From: Annona cherimola
Lineage: Eukaryota > Streptophyta > Magnoliopsida > Magnoliales > Annonaceae
DNA: 64,000 nucleotides
Direction of reading: 5' to 3'
NCBI GenBank assembly: GCA_030490835.1
Contig: CM059971.1
Location: forward strand, 53,058,012-53,122,011
Shown: positions 42,101 to 52,879 of the stretch, one piece after another
Layout of the letters: each line of letters starts with the position of its first letter
Numbering within the stretch: position 1 is the first letter of the stretch
Notes under the pieces: model-generated
The model's database searches: none
Seen by the model: the letters and a program-made list of their open reading frames with translations, nothing else
What the model was told of the DNA's origin: nothing
Position numbers and translations under genes: made by a program

Positions 42101-42817
42101 TGTTGGTCCCGAGTTAGTGGCAAAATCCAAGAGGGGAGGGGTGAATTGGGTTCTTTAAAAAGTGTTTGGTAAATAAAGTCTTAACCCCTTGAGTAATTAA
42201 TCCCCTTTTGAAAAGAGCTAGAGAGCAATAAAGATAAAGCAGTAAAAAGAAATATAACACAAGATTTATAGTGGTTCGGGCAAACCTTCCCTACTCCACT
42301 CTTCCAAGCTCACACTCTTTTGTGACTTGGGTTCCACTATGTATTCCACGAATACACTTAGAGTCACCGCTCTCTTCTAGATTCCAGCTCTAGGGGGCAT
42401 ATACAACTAGAGCCACTTGCTCTCTTCTAGATTCTAGCTCTAGGGGGCATAAACAACTCACATGCAAAAGTAGGTGATGAGTCTCACTCCAATCACACCC
42501 TACTTTGCATATACTTGATCTTAGCTACCCAAGCTAAATCAAGATTTATACAACAAGACAATGAAATAAATGAAACTACACTTTACAGATTTGTGTAGGC
42601 AGATTTAGCTCGAGGAAGAAGTTGTGGAAGCAGCTGTGGATGAATATTGTTGAAGGCGCTAGCAACTTGAAGCTTTCTTCTTCCTTAGAATTTATACGGA
42701 CCACTCAATAATGGAGAAAAGCAAATAGGAAACCTTTCTTGTACTTCTTTTCTCTCTTTGAACTTTAACGTAGTGTCTTGTGTTCTCTTGTTGTTTTTTT
42801 CACGTTCATTTGAGGGT

Positions 42818-42826
42818 CCTTTTATA
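42818..42826 (-). promoter_or_regulatory. TATA box in the left Sirevirus LTR
   Basis: TATAAAAGG on the minus strand, followed by a leader that reads ACCCTCAAATGAACG. The same box in the right LTR is at 51876-51884. Confidence 0.7.
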
Positions 42827-42907
42827 GAGGGAAGAAAATATGAACGTTGTGGAGGTGGTTGGTGCGCAATAAATGAACTCCAACGTTCGAAAATTTGACC
42901 GTTATAC

Positions 42908-43692
42908 TCCAAGTCGAAGATGAAGTCGACTTGGCCTGCGACTTGGCTTCCAAGTCGAACATGGAGTCGACTTGGCCTGCGACTTGGGTTCTTCAGAAAC
43001 TCAAGTCTGAGACTTGGGTCGACTTGGCTTTCAGACTTTAACTCAAGTCGATCCTGAAGTCGACTTGGGTTGCGACTTGGCTTGGTCTATTGCAAAAATG
43101 CCTTGATCTTCTTGAAATGTCTTGAATCTTGCAAACCATTTGAAAGCTTTGAGTTCTTGCACAATATATGTATGTTCCTTGCTTTGCTTTGGACTCACTT
43201 GGTCTTTAAGACTTGGGTATTACTCCATTTGGAAGCTAGCTTGAAGATTTGCTTTGAGCTTGATAGACTTGATTTGAATGTAGAACATGATTCTTGACTT
43301 TGAATTTGACTCATTTGTTTTTCATCTTGATTCCTTGGACTTGAGTGATAAATCCTCTTGAATATCTTAAAAACTGCATCTCTGAAAGTTTGAACTTCTC
43401 AAGTCGTGAATGGAGTCGACCTGGCCTGCGACTTCACCCAAGTCGCACCTGGAGTCGACTTCGTTTGCGACTTCGTTATGTTCGTTTCCACTTTTCAGCT
43501 CTGGATACTCCAAGTCGATGCTGGAGTCGACTTCGTCTGCGACTTGACTTCCCAAGTCGCAAGTGGAGTCGACTTGACCTGCGACTTCACCTGTTGCCTT
43601 TTGGGATTCATTCTCAAGTCGATATTTGAGTCGACTTTGGGATCGACTTCACCCAAGTCGAAGTCCAAGTCGACTTGGAGATCGACTTGACC
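42908..43692. promoter_or_regulatory. AAGTCG / GTCGAC palindrome cassettes, U3 of left LTR
   Basis: About ten GTCGAC centres in two blocks (42908-43084 and 43396-43692). Most are flanked on one side by CAAGTCG(A/C) and on the other by TGCGACTT, giving cassettes of about 45 bp with internal dyad symmetry. Spacers vary while the AAGTCG/CGACTT halves are kept. Sirevirus LTRs are known for repeated palindromic motifs; this is the form here. Confidence 0.8.
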
Positions 43693-43816
43693 TCTTTGCT
43701 TTCCTTAAACATTTAGCAAACATATTAGTTCCTTTTATATACTCAAAATTAGTTCTTGTTAATCATCAAAACTCAAGATTTGGTCAATTTTATTGTTTTA
43801 AACATTGTTTCCAACA

Positions 43817-43830
43817 ATCTCCCCCTTTTT
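43817..43830 (-). other. polypurine tract of nested Sirevirus
   Basis: AAAAAGGGGGAGAT in element sense, directly before the LTR start TGTTGG. Standard Sirevirus tract. Confidence 0.9.
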
Positions 43831-44086
43831 GATGATTGACAAAACTTCATTTGAGTTGATACCTTTCAAGCATTAATATATCATTTTGGCATATTGGATA
43901 CCTTTCAAGCAAATCATGTTGAATACTTTATTAATCAAACATAACATATTAAGCAAACATAACATTCATCAAAAGCATATATATATATCAAGTTTCATTT
44001 TTACAAAATGCAATACAAAACAAAAATGAAACCTAGATACAAAACTACCCAACCTATAAGAAAATTTTACTCAACTCACCTATTCT

Positions 44087-44100
44087 ATCTCCCCCTTTTT
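44087..44100 (-). other. second, internal polypurine tract
   Basis: AAAAAGGGGGAGAT again, 256 bp before the functional one and just after the stop region of the extra ORF. The outer copy has the equivalent at 56941-56952. Between them (43831-44086) is AT-rich sequence with no gene. Confidence 0.75.
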
Positions 44101-44106
44101 GTCAAA

Positions 44107-45705
44107 CTATAAAAAATTTATTAAAAATCGATCAACTCTTAATGATTTTGTGAATTGAAATTGAGAGATCGGATATAAGATTGGTTCGATAGGACAATGA
44201 TGGGCCGATGAGTAAACCAGAGAAGCGTGATCTGGAGTTGCTTCTTTATGAACTGATCCTGATTCGTAAGGATCGAGTTCAGGCATGGGTTTCTTCTTAT
44301 GTCGGCCTGAGGCAAGATGATAGCGGATAGTCCGCATTTCCCGTTCAATTCTGTCTTGCCGGGAGTGCATATCCTCGAGGGTGTTGTGAACGCCGGTGAT
44401 AAGACTTGTCATCCGGTCTTCTTGATGACCCATTTCTGCCCTCATAGCAACAATTTCATCTTTTAAATCCTTTAGGGTGACCTCCTCAGAAGAGGTTGGA
44501 GGCACCCGTTCTCTTGCAGCGGACCCTTGTGGAGAATAGGATCCGTGCGATATGGGAGATGCTGGCTCCTCTTGAGCAAGTGGTGCCGCGGGAGGTTGCT
44601 CCCCCTCAGTCTGTGCATTGTCTTCTTGCTCTTCTTCTGAAGCTTCATGCCTTAGTTCAAGCAGATTGATCTTCATTCTTTGTATGAGAGCTTTATTTAT
44701 GGCATTTGTGGATTTGAGCACTTCGAAAGGCTCACCTTCAATATCCACTTTGAAGAATTCAAGGATCTTTGTGATCCATGTGCCATAGGGAAGGACTCCT
44801 CGTGGGTTATCCTTTCTAGAAGCCAAGGCTTCAAGAAATAATTTGGGTATGCTCACTTTGACCCTGTTGGCCACTTTCCATAGTATCCCTGCTTCTTGTG
44901 GATTTAATTGGTTTCTTCCACCGCCCTTTGGGTAGATGCAGTGGGCAATGAGAAGTCGGAGTACTCGTAGCCTTGGTGAAAGATCCATGTACCGAAGGAA
45001 TTTGATTCCCGGATGGTACTTGTTGCTCCGGGTGAGCTGATTATACATTTGATCCATAGTGAGATCTTCTGGAATAGGCTCATCCTCATACGGGACTCCA
45101 AGTATGTGTCCTAAATGACTCATTACTTCAGTCGGTCCTGCAACTATCCCTATTCCAAGATCCATTTCGACTCCTTTGACGAATGTTCCAAAGTATTCTT
45201 CATCCCAGAGATAATAAAACATTCGAGTAAGATCTGGATAGACCCTTTCGTCTTCCTTTAGCAAATTGGTCCATCCTTGAAAATCCAATAGATCTTCTAT
45301 GTCTGATCCATATTTTTTCAGGAAATTAAAATCTATAATCTTGGGTATGAATACCTTCCGTTCGTAGAACTTTTTGTAGAAACGGCTATGTTGGAGCTCG
45401 GTTTTGAAGTAGGTAGTGGGCATCTTCAATACTTGGGCTTTCCCAGCTGCAGTGCCCCTTCTGCTTGTCCTGGATTGTGTGCTCTGTGAGGTTTGTTGTT
45501 GATTTTCCGACCTGGGTGCTTGATCAGATGATTGAGTGGAGGTTTGGAATCGAACCCGTTTACCCGTCGAAGTTGATGGTTCCTCTCTGGCTCTTTTTGA
45601 TGGAGTCCTAGTTCTTCTAGGAACTTCTTTTGGTTGAGATGACGGTTGTGGTTGTGTGGGAACCCGTTTGGGGTATGGTTTTGATACGGCTTTCTTTGGT
45701 GTCAT
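44107..45705 (-). CDS. extra ORF after pol (env-position protein without membrane segments), 532 residues
   Basis: Starts MTPKKAVSKPYPKR at 45705. Residues 1-90 are basic, Ser/Thr/Pro-rich, with KRAREEPSTSTGKRVRF as an NLS-like stretch. About 110-330 is a folded-looking region (KIIDFNFLKKYG, then YHPGIKFLRYMDLSPRLRVL, then LPYGTWITKIL) that resembles the putative plant transposon protein domain of Pfam. About 400-450 is a predicted coiled coil (EEVTLKDLKDEIVAMRAEM). There is no signal peptide and no hydrophobic segment, so it is not an envelope protein, although it sits where Sireviruses carry their env-like gene. The ORF is intact, and a homologue of 538 residues is intact in the outer copy, which argues for selection. 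Function unknown. Confidence 0.75.
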   Translation of the reverse strand: MTPKKAVSKPYPKRVPTQPQPSSQPKEVPRRTRTPSKRAREEPSTSTGKRVRFQTSTQSSDQAPRSENQQQTSQSTQSRTSRRGTAAGKAQVLKMPTTYFKTELQHSRFYKKFYERKVFIPKIIDFNFLKKYGSDIEDLLDFQGWTNLLKEDERVYPDLTRMFYYLWDEEYFGTFVKGVEMDLGIGIVAGPTEVMSHLGHILGVPYEDEPIPEDLTMDQMYNQLTRSNKYHPGIKFLRYMDLSPRLRVLRLLIAHCIYPKGGGRNQLNPQEAGILWKVANRVKVSIPKLFLEALASRKDNPRGVLPYGTWITKILEFFKVDIEGEPFEVLKSTNAINKALIQRMKINLLELRHEASEEEQEDNAQTEGEQPPAAPLAQEEPASPISHGSYSPQGSAARERVPPTSSEEVTLKDLKDEIVAMRAEMGHQEDRMTSLITGVHNTLEDMHSRQDRIEREMRTIRYHLASGRHKKKPMPELDPYESGSVHKEATPDHASLVYSSAHHCPIEPILYPISQFQFTKSLRVDRFLINFL

Positions 45706-45739
45706 TTGGAGTTTGGACTTTATGGATCTGAGAGGGAAT

Positions 45740-45870
45740 GCGAGTGAGAGAAAGAGAGAGTTTGAGAGATAGTGTGGAAGAGAAAAAGAAAGAAGAGGAA
45801 ACTGAGAGAGTGAGAGATAAAGAGAATGAAAGGGAGTGAAAGAGAGATGGTGTGTGACGATTTGCCGAAG
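45740..45870. repeat. GA-rich simple sequence upstream of the extra ORF
   Basis: GAGAGA-type repeats on the + strand (CT-rich in element sense), in the leader before the ATG at 45705. The outer copy has the same kind of CT-rich leader at 55100-55320. Confidence 0.8.
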
Positions 45871-46023
45871 ACAAGGGAAAAATTGCCGGAGAAAAGGCTG
45901 TCGCCGGAGAGGGAAAAATAAGGAGAATCGCCGGAGGAGAAGAGGAAAAACAGGGAGGCCGGAAAAATGAGGAAGAAAAGAAAGAGAAGAGAAGAAATAG
46001 AGAGGAGAGTCGGCCGAATGCGA

Positions 46024-46190
46024 AACGTCGCGCGCGGAGTCGACTTTGCCCTAGGCGAAGTCGACTTCGGTCCCTTGGAGTCGACTTCGCCTGGGGGCGG
46101 AGTCGACTTTGACTCTGGCGGAGTCGACTTCGCTTATAAAGTGGAGTCGACTTGACGCCCTTGGAGTCGACTTGACTCATCGACTTGACA
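46024..46190. promoter_or_regulatory. GTCGACTT palindrome array between pol and the extra ORF
   Basis: Seven GTCGAC centres in about 165 bp, mostly as GGAGTCGACTT(C/T)G, with different spacers. It matches the array at 54805-54940 in the outer copy. It lies upstream of the extra ORF, as expected for a control region or an RNA structure affecting it; which of these is not known. Confidence 0.65.
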
Positions 46191-46223
46191 TTTTTCAATT
46201 ATAATTTTCTTATATAATTTTTC

Positions 46224-49200
46224 CTAATTTAGCTCTATCATCCCCATATCATTCCTAATCTTGTAAAATGATTCTTTAGCTAGAGGTTTGGTAAAGATAT
46301 CAGCAATTTGATCCTCTGTTTTCACATATTCTATGCACACATCATGATTTTCAACATGTTCACGAATAAAATGATGTCTCACATCAATATGTTTGGTTCT
46401 AGAATGCAATACAGGATTTTTAGTCAAACAAATTGCACTTGTATTATCACATCTAATAGGAATATCAACATAATCAATACCATAGTCTTTCAACTGTTGT
46501 TTCATCCAAAGTAATTGGGTACAACAACTACCGGCGGCTATGTATTCGGCTTCCGCAGTAGATAGTGCAACACTTGTTTGTTTTCTTGAATGCCATGAAA
46601 CTAGCATATGTCCAAGAAATTGACAAGTTCCACTGGTACTTTTTCTATCTACTTTATATCCGGCAAAGTCTGCATCCGAATAGCCGATTAGATCAAAGGT
46701 TGACCCCTTTGGATACCATAGTCCAAGATTTGTAGTTTCTAACAAATATTTAAAAATTCTTTTTACAGCAAGTAGATGTGATTCTTTTGGACATGCTTGA
46801 AATCTAGAGCACATACAAACACTAAATAGAATATCGGGTCTAGAAGCAGTTAAGTATAGCAAGGATCCTATCATGCTTCTATAAAGTGTTTGATCGATAC
46901 TTTTACCATTTTCGTCCGCATCGATCTTGATTGTAGAGCTCATTGGAGTGTTTGCTCCTTTGCTATTTTGCATTCCAAACTTCTTGAGCATCTCTCTGGC
47001 GTATTTGGACTGGTTTAGAAATATTCCTTCACTTTGTTGCTTGATTTGCAGTCCAAGGAAGAAATTTAATTCTCCCATCATACTCATTTCGAATTCGCTC
47101 TGCATTATCTTAGAAAACTCTTGACAAAGTTTTTCGTCAGTAGCACCAAATATTATGTCATCAACATAAATCTGCACAATTAAAATGTTCTTATTTTTAT
47201 ATTTAATGAACAGAGTAGTGTCTACTTTCCCCTTTTGAAACTCATGGTCAATCAAAAATTTATTCAATCTTTCATACCAAGCTCTTGGAGCTTGTTTTAG
47301 TCCATATAATGCTTTGGTCAATTTATAGACATACTTTGATTGATTCTTTTCTCCAAAGCCAGGGGGTTGTTCAACATATACTTCTTCATTCAGATAACCA
47401 TTCAAAAATGCACTTTTTACATCCATTTGAAACAATTTGAAATTCATATGAGAAGCAAATGCTAGTAAAATACGTATGGCTTCTAATCTAGCCACGGGTG
47501 CATATGATTCTTCAAAATCAATTCCTTCTTCTTGGGAATACCCTTTGGCTACTAATCTTGCCTTGTTTCTAATTACGAGTCCGCTTTCATCTAATTTGTT
47601 CCTAAATATCCATTTAGTACCTATGATAGTGTGATTATTTGGTCTAGGAACTAAATGTCATACATTGTTTCTTTCGAATTGGTTTAGCTCTTCTTGCATT
47701 GCAATAATCCAATGTTCATCATTGAGAGCTTGTTCAATGGTATTTGGTTCAATTTTAGATACAAAGGCATATTGACCATAAACATTTTGTTTTGATCTTC
47801 TAGTTTTCACTCCTTCATATATATTTCCAATAACTTGTTCAATTGGATGGGCATGTTTGAACTTCAAATCAGTTGGTGGTTTGTAAGAATCATTACCTTC
47901 ACTTACCTCTTCCTCCACGAGATTTTCTGGCTTGAGCTCAAGTTCCTTTGATTGTTCGTTGCCTTTTGTTTCATCTGCATCACTCAGTTCATCCTCCTTT
48001 CTCGGAGTTTGGTTAATTTCATCAAATACAACATGTATGGATTCTTCTACAACTTGGCTTCGTTTATCGAAAACTCTATATGCTCTGCTATTTGATGAAT
48101 AACCAATGAATATAGCCTCGTCGCTTTTAGCATCTAACTTTCCCAAGTTAGTTTTTCCATTGTTCAAAACATAACATGTACATCCAAAAGCATGAAAATA
48201 AGAGATATTCGGTTTCCTTCCTTTCCATAATTCACATGGGGTCTTTTTCAAGATTGCTCGAATGGTAACACGGTTCAATACATGACAAGCTGTACTTACA
48301 GCTTCACCCCAAAATTTCTTGGATAGATTGCTCTCATTTAGCATAGTTCTAGCCATCTCTTGTATAGTTCTATTTTTCCTTTCTACTACTCCATTTTGTT
48401 GTGGAGTTCTTGGTGCAGAAAATGTGTGGTGAATTCCTTTTTCATTGCAAAATTCCATGAATCGTTTGTTTTCGAATTCGCCACCATGATCGCTTCTTAT
48501 GGTCACAATAGTACTTTGTTTTTTATTTTGCACCAAATTTACAAAAGTTGCAAACATAGAGAAGGCTTCATCTTTACTAGCTAAGAGAATTATCCATGTG
48601 AATCTTGAAAAATCATCAACTATGACAAATACATATTTCTTTCCACCAATGGTTAGAATGTCGGATGGCCCGTATAGATCCATATGTAGCAATTCAAGTG
48701 GCTTAGTGGTGGAAATTTCCTTTTTGGTAGAGAAAGGCATCTTGGGTTGTTTTGATAATTGACATGCCTTGCAAATCTTGTCTTTGTCATATTTCAATCT
48801 TGGTAATCCTTCTACCAAACTCTTTTTCCATAGGGTTTTTATGTTTCCCATGTTTGTATGTCCAAGCCTTTTATGCCACACCCATGGATCATTATCAATG
48901 GCCATTAGACATTGACCATTCAATTCATCAAGTGAAACCAAATATACATTTCCATGTCTTTTACCACTAAACATGATATGCTCTCCATCAAATACATTAC
49001 ATATAGATGATTCAAACACAACTTTGTATCTTTTATCACATAATTGGCTAATGCTCATTAAATTGTGTTTGAGTCCTTCAACAAACAAAACATCTTCCAT
49101 GCATGCATTTGAAATACTATGTATATTTCCTTTACCTTTAATTTTACCTTTTTCATTATTGCCAAAGGCAACCATTCCATCATTACAAGGCTTAATTTTG

Positions 49201-49301
49201 TGAAACAAACTTCTTTCACCGGTCATATGCCTTGAGCAACCGCTATCCATAAACCATTCATTGTTTGCCTTTGCCTTAAGACATGTCTGAAAAATAAGCA
49301 A
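46224..49301 (-). pseudogene. pol: nested Sirevirus pol: integrase, RT and RNase H, with one in-frame TGA
   Basis: From 49301: WFMDSGCSRHMTG, the zinc region HKRLGHTNMGN...CKACQLSK, integrase residues in LLHMDLYG, RSDHGGEFEN and NGVVERKN, then an acidic linker. TGA at 47658-47660 follows FERNNV, where related elements have Trp before xLVPRP. The frame then continues open: RT with [13 protein letters not shown] and [10 protein letters not shown], and RNase H with [21 protein letters not shown] and CDNTSAICL, ending at 46224. Apart from the TGA all catalytic motifs look sound. The start codon is uncertain: pol is in a different frame from the end of gag, and an exact initiation or frameshift site could not be defined. 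Confidence 0.85.
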
Positions 49302-49308
49302 ATAAATC

Positions 49309-51109
49309 TTATCTTCTTGGTACCCATTTTATGGGTCCATTTGGGTTAGTAATATAGATCAATCTTTGTTGTTCTAACTTTGAAAGCCCAAATCTTGTGT
49401 TTCTTGGAACCCAAACTAATTTTGCACCATGGTCATATAATTTCTTAAAATTACATTTGTAAGTTTTGTGACCCATTTTATTGCAGAAATTACAAGCCAT
49501 AGGTAATCTTGGAGTAGGCCTCCAAGTATGCAATGGTTCCATTATTGGTCTTCTAGTCCACTTAAAATTTTTCTTTTGTGGCTTGTATATAGATGCATTT
49601 TTAGTTTGATGTTTCTCAAATATTTGTACATTTGATTTGCTACTTTCTCCTTGCTCAAATGTATGATACCCAAGACCTCTTTTATGTGTTTGGGAGGTCA
49701 TATTCAAAAACATTTTGACACTTTCTCCTGGATTAGAGAACTTAGCTAATGATTCATTTAATGATTTGTTCTCCTTTTTCAGCAGATTATTTTCATCTTT
49801 TAATTTGTCTAATCTTTCTGCAAGTTTACCATTTACAATTATTGTTGCATCACAGTCTTTTCTTAATTGTAAACTTGCTTCCTAATTTCTTCATTTCTTC
49901 ATATAATGAATCATATGCAGTTTGTAGCTCATCTAATTCAGTACATTTGAGGCATTCTTGAAAGGAAGTAAAACTTGATTTAGAATGGGAGAGTTTGGAA
50001 CTTACCTCTTCATCGCTTGTGCATTTTGTTGAGGTAATTCGTTCTTCTTGTTCGATTTGTGCCATGCAGCAAATTCTCGCACATTCTTCCGCCTCGTTTT
50101 CTTCGGTTGAGGAGTTACTCGTTGTAGATTCCTCATCGTTTACGTACATGCCTCTACCTTTGTATTTTTGGAATCTTTTGTTGTCCCCTCGATCCTTTCT
50201 TTGTTCTTTTGCCTTGCTCTCTTCGGGAGTTGGACATTGAGCTTGCATATGTCCCGAACCGCCGCATCGGTAACATTTGGTCGATTCTTTCTTCTTCTCT
50301 TTGGGAGTTCTTTCTTTGAAAGCTCTGAAATTTTTGCCTTTTCTCACAAATTTTCTGAAACGTTTTGTGAGTAGGGCAATCTCGTCGTCGTTTTGAGAAG
50401 AGGAGGTATCGTCAGTGTCTTGTGCGGCTTTCAAGGCGATTGCTCTTTTGCCCCTATGTTGATCTTCATTTCTTCTCTTAATTAGCTCATGTGACATGAG
50501 TGAGCTAATTAAGTCTTCAAGCTTTAAAGTGTTTAGGTCTTTGGCTTCTTCTATTGCAGTGATCTTTGGAGTCCATGATTCCGGTAGAGCTCTTAAGATC
50601 TTCATAACCTGCTCAGATTCAGAAATAGCCTTTCCAAGACCTTTTAAAGCATTAGTGATTTTTGAGAATCTAGCGAACATTTCAGAAATATTTTCTGTTT
50701 CTAGCATTCTAAAATTCTCTAGTTCTCCAATCAAAATATTTCTTCTCGTCCCTTGGACTTGAGAAGTTCCTTCATAGATAGAGGTTAGCGTATCCCATAT
50801 TTCTTTGGCGGTCAAGCAAGAGGATACTCTATCATATTCAGAAGCATTAAGAGCACAAAATAAAGAGTTCATAGCTTTGGCGTTGCTCTTAACAATTCTT
50901 ACTTCCTCATCGGTCCATTTGGAAGCTCTTTCATCGGTAGGCAAGGTTACTCCATCTTGGATAGCAATCCAAGAGTCCATGTCGGTAGCCATGATGAGTT
51001 GCTTCATAAGAAGCTTCCAATATCCAAAATTGTTCCCGTCAAACAACAGTGGCCTTGTAAAGGATTGGCCTTCAGCAAAAGCGGGAACGGAAGTAGATTG
51101 GGATGCCAT
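49309..51109 (-). pseudogene. gag: nested Sirevirus gag, one frameshift
   Basis: MASQSTSVPAFAEG at 51109, 19 codons after the primer-site region. It shows the UBN2-type copia Gag core (FDGNNFGYWKLLMKQLI, then AKEIWDTL, then LPESWTP) and the knuckle CYRCGGSGHMQAQC at about residues 278-291. After 419 codons it stops at 49850-49852 because one base is missing near 49858 relative to the outer copy. The following sequence to 49309 continues Gag in another frame, with the second knuckle CNFCNKMGHKTYKC and the end WVPRR. Particle protein; as it stands it would lack the second knuckle. Confidence 0.85.
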
Positions 51110-51140
51110 TTTGATAAGATCTCTTTGGTAAACTCAAAGA

Positions 51141-51155
51141 CCTGCTCTGATACCA
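51141..51155 (-). other. primer binding site of nested Sirevirus (initiator tRNA-Met)
   Basis: TGGTATCAGAGCAGG in element sense, two bases after the LTR that ends at 51158. Standard for Ty1/copia. Confidence 0.9.
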
Positions 51156-51875
51156 CTTGTTGGTCCCGAGTTAGTGGCAAAACCCAAGAGGGGAGGGGTG
51201 AATTGGGTTCTTTAAAAAGTGTTTGGTAAATAAAGTCTTAACCCCTTGAGTAATTAATCCCCTTTTGAAAAGAGCTAGAGAGCAATAAAGATAAAGCAGT
51301 AAAAAGAAATATAACACAAGATTTATAGTGGTTCGGGCAAACCTTCCCTACTCCACTCTTCCAAGCTCACACTCTGTTGTGACTTGGGTTCCACTATGTA
51401 TTCCACGAATACACTTAGAGTCACCGCTCTCTTCTAGATTCCAGCTCTAGGGGGCATATACAACTAGAGCCACTTGCTCTCTTCTAGATTCTAGCTCTAA
51501 GGGGCATAAACAACTCACATGCAAAAGTAGGTGATGAGTCTCACTCCAATCACACCCTACTTTGCATATACTTGATCTTAGCTACCCAAGCTAAATCAAG
51601 ATTTATACAACAAGACAATGAAATAAATGAAACTACACTTTACAGATTTGTGTAGGCAGATTTAGCTCGAGGAAGAAGTTGTGGAAGCAGCTGTGGATGA
51701 ATATTGTTGAAGGCGCTAGCAACTTGAAGCTTTCTTCTTCCTTAGAATTTATACGGACCACTCAATAATGGAGAAAAGCAAATAGGAAACCTTTCTTGTA
51801 CTTCTTTTCTCTCTTTGAACTTTAACGTAGTGTCTTGTGTTCTCTTGTTGTTTTTTTTCACGTTCATTTGAGGGT

Positions 51876-51884
51876 CCTTTTATA
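51876..51884 (-). promoter_or_regulatory. TATA box of the nested Sirevirus 5' LTR
   Basis: TATAAAAGG on the minus strand. In element sense it lies immediately downstream of the palindrome cassettes, with R-U5 continuing to 51158. Confidence 0.75.
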
Positions 51885-51965
51885 GAGGGAAGAAAATATG
51901 AACGTTGTGGAGGTGGTTGGTGCGCAATAAATGAACTCCAACGTTCGAAAATTTGACCGTTATAC

Positions 51966-52750
51966 TCCAAGTCGAAGATGAAGTCGACTTGGCCTGCGAC
52001 TTGGCTTCCAAGTCGAACATGGAGTCGACTTGGCCTGCGACTTGGGTTCTTCAGAAACTCAAGTCTGAGACTTGGGTCGACTTGGCTTTCAGACTTTAAC
52101 TCAAGTCGATCCTGAAGTCGACTTGGGTTGCGACTTGGCTTGGTCTATTGCAAAAATGCCTTGATCTTCTTGAAATGTCTTGAATCTTGCAAACCATTTG
52201 AAAGCTTTGAGTTCTTGCACAATATATGTATGTTCCTTGCTTTGCTTTGGACTCACTTGGTCTTTAAGACTTGGGTATTACTCCATTTGGAAGCTAGCTT
52301 GAAGATTTGCTTTGAGCTTGATAGACTTGATTTGAATGTAGAACATGATTCTTGACTTTGAATTTGACTCATTTGTTTTTCATCTTGATTCCTTGGACTT
52401 GAGTGATAAATCCTCTTGAATATCTTAAAAACTGCATCTCTGAAAGTTTGAACTTCTCAAGTCGTGAATGGAGTCGACCTGGCCTGCGACTTCACCCAAG
52501 TCGCACCTGGAGTCGACTTCGTTTGCGACTTCGTTATGTTCGTTTCCACTTTTCAGCTCTGGATACTCCAAGTCGATGCTGGAGTCGACTTCGTCTGCGA
52601 CTTGACTTCCCAAGTCGCAAGTGGAGTCGACTTGACCTGCGACTTCACCTGTTGCCTTTTGGGATTCATTCTCAAGTCGATATTTGAGTCGACTTTGGGA
52701 TCGACTTCACCCAAGTCGAAGTCCAAGTCGACTTGGAGATCGACTTGACC
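51966..52750. promoter_or_regulatory. AAGTCG / GTCGAC palindrome cassettes, U3 of right LTR
   Basis: Same two blocks as in the left LTR. In element sense they lie upstream of the TATA box, where an enhancer would be. Confidence 0.8.
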
Positions 52751-52874
52751 TCTTTGCTTTCCTTAAACATTTAGCAAACATATTAGTTCCTTTTATATAC
52801 TCAAAATTAGTTCTTGTTAATCATCAAAACTCAAGATTTGGTCAATTTTATTGTTTTAAACATTGTTTCCAACA

Positions 52875-52879
52875 CTATA
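52875..52879. other. target site duplication, right copy (CTATA)
   Basis: Follows the LTR end CCAACA and pairs with 42096-42100. After it the outer pol continues TTCCTTGGATATTC. Confidence 0.95.

Larger units (their letters stand above)
42101..43816 (-). repeat. left LTR of nested Sirevirus (3' LTR), 1716 bp
   Basis: On the minus strand it starts TGTTGGAAACAATG and ends CGGGACCAACA. It contains a TATAAAAGG box (complement of 42818-42826) and two blocks of AAGTCGACTT cassettes (42908-43084, 43396-43692). Confidence 0.95.
42101..52874 (-). mobile_element. nested Sirevirus (Ty1/copia), 10.8 kb, antisense in the outer copy's pol
   Basis: LTRs 42101-43816 and 51158-52874, target duplication CTATA, initiator tRNA-Met primer site next to the right LTR, polypurine tract next to the left LTR. 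Order in element sense: gag, integrase, RT, RNase H, extra ORF. The pol protein is nearly identical to that of the outer copy, so it is the same family. I found three substitutions and one T-run change between its LTRs, so it is young. It is no longer autonomous as it stands: gag has a one-base deletion and pol a TGA. Confidence 0.95.
51158..52874 (-). repeat. right LTR of nested Sirevirus (5' LTR), 1717 bp
   Basis: Differs from the left LTR at three substitutions I could see (near 51182, 51376 and 51500) and by one T in a T run near 51857. Contains the TATA box 51876-51884 and the cassette blocks 51966-52142 and 52454-52750. Confidence 0.95.

Noticed and set aside
44107..45705. Envelope glycoprotein
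   Set aside because: No signal peptide, no hydrophobic segment, Lys/Pro-rich tail and coiled coil; only the position resembles env.
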